This document shows, one piece after another, positions 6,358 through 6,707 of a DNA stretch of 6,707 nucleotides (its first letter is position 1; each line of letters starts with the position of its first letter). The position numbers and the translations under genes are program-made. The stretch spans positions 1-6,707 of the forward strand of contig JAEWDJ010000067.1 of the NCBI GenBank assembly GCA_023390155.1, given 5' to 3'. The notes under the pieces were generated by a model. That model saw nothing but the letters and a program-made list of their open reading frames with translations, did no database searches and was not told where the DNA came from. The stretch is from Actinomycetes bacterium. GTDB taxonomy: Bacteria; Actinomycetota; Actinomycetes; Actinomycetales; Microbacteriaceae.

Positions 6358-6385
6358 CTTCATTCGAACATATGTTCGAATGAAG
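6358..6385. promoter_or_regulatory. LexA operator (SOS box), perfect 28-bp palindrome
   Basis: Every base in this 28-base stretch pairs with its mirror position. The core 6365-6378 reads CGAACATATGTTCG, an exact match to the Gram-positive LexA operator form CGAAC-N4-GTTCG. The symmetry continues past the core to CTTCATT/AATGAAG. It begins two bases upstream of the radical SAM start codon and ends at the stop of the upstream ABC-F gene, so it can only sensibly control the radical SAM gene. LexA bound here would cover the -10 and spacer of the predicted promoter. LexA repression relieved by DNA damage is the expected behaviour. Confidence 0.88.
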
Positions 6386-6390
6386 GTCAA
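6362..6390 (-). promoter_or_regulatory. Putative leaderless SOS promoter of the radical SAM gene
   Basis: On the minus strand a -35 TTGACC (6385-6390, five of six consensus) is followed by exactly 17 bases and TCGAAT (6362-6367, four of six) as -10. The ATG at 6355 comes six bases after the -10, so transcription would begin at or beside the start codon. The -35 overlaps the stop codon of the ABC-F gene. The -10 lacks the usual A at its second position, which is the weak point. Confidence 0.5.
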
Positions 6391-6707
6391 GCGGCGCGCA
6401 GGGCGACCTCCTCCCCGCTCCAACGCGCGCGCAGCCACCGGTCGTGGCTGGCGACCACGACCGCGCCGGGATAGCCGCCGAGCGCTTCCTCCAGCTCGGT
6501 GGCGAGCGACAGCGAGAGGTGGTTCGTCGGCTCGTCGAGCAGGAAGAGGTGCGGCGGCCGGGCGAGGATGAGGGCCAGGGCGAGCCGCCGCTGCTGCCCG
6601 ACCGACAGCGCGCCCACGGGCCGGTCGAGGTCGCGCGGCGCGATCAGGCCGAGACCGACGAGCGGGATGCTCTCGGCCCGCCGCTCCCCCATCGCCGCGG
6701 CGTACAC
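6387..6707 (-). CDS. ABC-F family ATPase, C-terminal part only
   Basis: The 106 visible residues are the end of an ATP-binding cassette; the frame stays open to the window edge, so the GTG there is probably an internal Val. Visible motifs: signature LSVGQQRR (visible residues 34-41, Val in place of the usual Gly of LSGGQ), Walker B LFLLDEP with the catalytic Glu59, the ABC-F type TNHLS (61-65), and the switch histidine in SHDRW (His88). The protein ends about 14 residues after that, so this is the second cassette of a soluble twin-ABC protein without membrane segments. ABC-F proteins act on the ribosome as translation factors or antibiotic-resistance protection factors. Actinobacterial relatives with this LSVGQ/TNHLS pattern include resistance-type proteins, but the part seen cannot tell which. 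Confidence 0.88.
   Translation of the reverse strand: MYAAAMGERRAESIPLVGLGLIAPRDLDRPVGALSVGQQRRLALALILARPPHLFLLDEPTNHLSLSLATELEEALGGYPGAVVVASHDRWLRARWSGEEVALRAA

Noticed and set aside
6352..6363. Three-codon ORF (ATG AAG TCA TGA) overlapping the radical SAM start
   Set aside because: It has no ribosome binding site and would lie upstream of the predicted transcription start; most likely chance.
6358..6385. The palindrome as a transcription terminator for the ABC-F gene
   Set aside because: The stem is AT-rich, no T run follows, and the core matches the LexA operator exactly, which explains the symmetry better.

Overview
The window is very GC-rich, with dense, tightly packed genes that use GTG as well as ATG starts. 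Its protein families point to a high-GC actinobacterium, most likely Microbacteriaceae or a relative; that placement is inference from gene content and style, not a computed match. All seven genes lie on the minus strand, so transcription runs from high to low coordinates.

In transcription order: (1) the C-terminal end of an ABC-F type ATPase (6387-6707, cut by the window edge). (2) A radical SAM protein of the spore photoproduct lyase/Rv2578c-like type (5099-6355). Between them, in 31 bases, sits a perfect 28-bp palindrome whose core matches the Gram-positive LexA (SOS) operator. The operator overlaps a promoter that would give a leaderless mRNA. The protein has a long Gly/Ala/Pro-rich tail ending exactly in QPTLF, which resembles a sliding-clamp binding peptide. 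(3) A 182-base intergenic region with an extended -10 promoter and a duplicated GGGGTACA element. (4) A three-gene two-component cassette joined by two ATGA overlaps: a membrane histidine kinase with His and ATP-binding motifs (3696-4916), a second membrane protein of identical length (406 aa) that looks like a kinase stripped of its His and ATP-binding boxes (2479-3699), and a NarL/LuxR-type response regulator (1820-2482). (5) Thymidine kinase (1114-1791), 28 bases downstream. (6) UDP-glucose 6-dehydrogenase (1-1083, C-terminus beyond the window), 30 bases further on.

The two places most worth attention are the radical SAM locus and the two-component cassette. At the first, the SOS operator and the possible clamp-binding tail are independent hints pointing to a damage-inducible DNA repair enzyme that may be recruited to the replication clamp. 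At the second, an intact kinase is paired with an apparent pseudokinase, and the promoter carries a repeated element that may be the regulator's own binding site. The genes at the ends (thymidine kinase, UDP-glucose dehydrogenase, ABC-F) look ordinary from what is visible. I saw no RNA genes, CRISPR arrays, insertion sequences or attachment sites.
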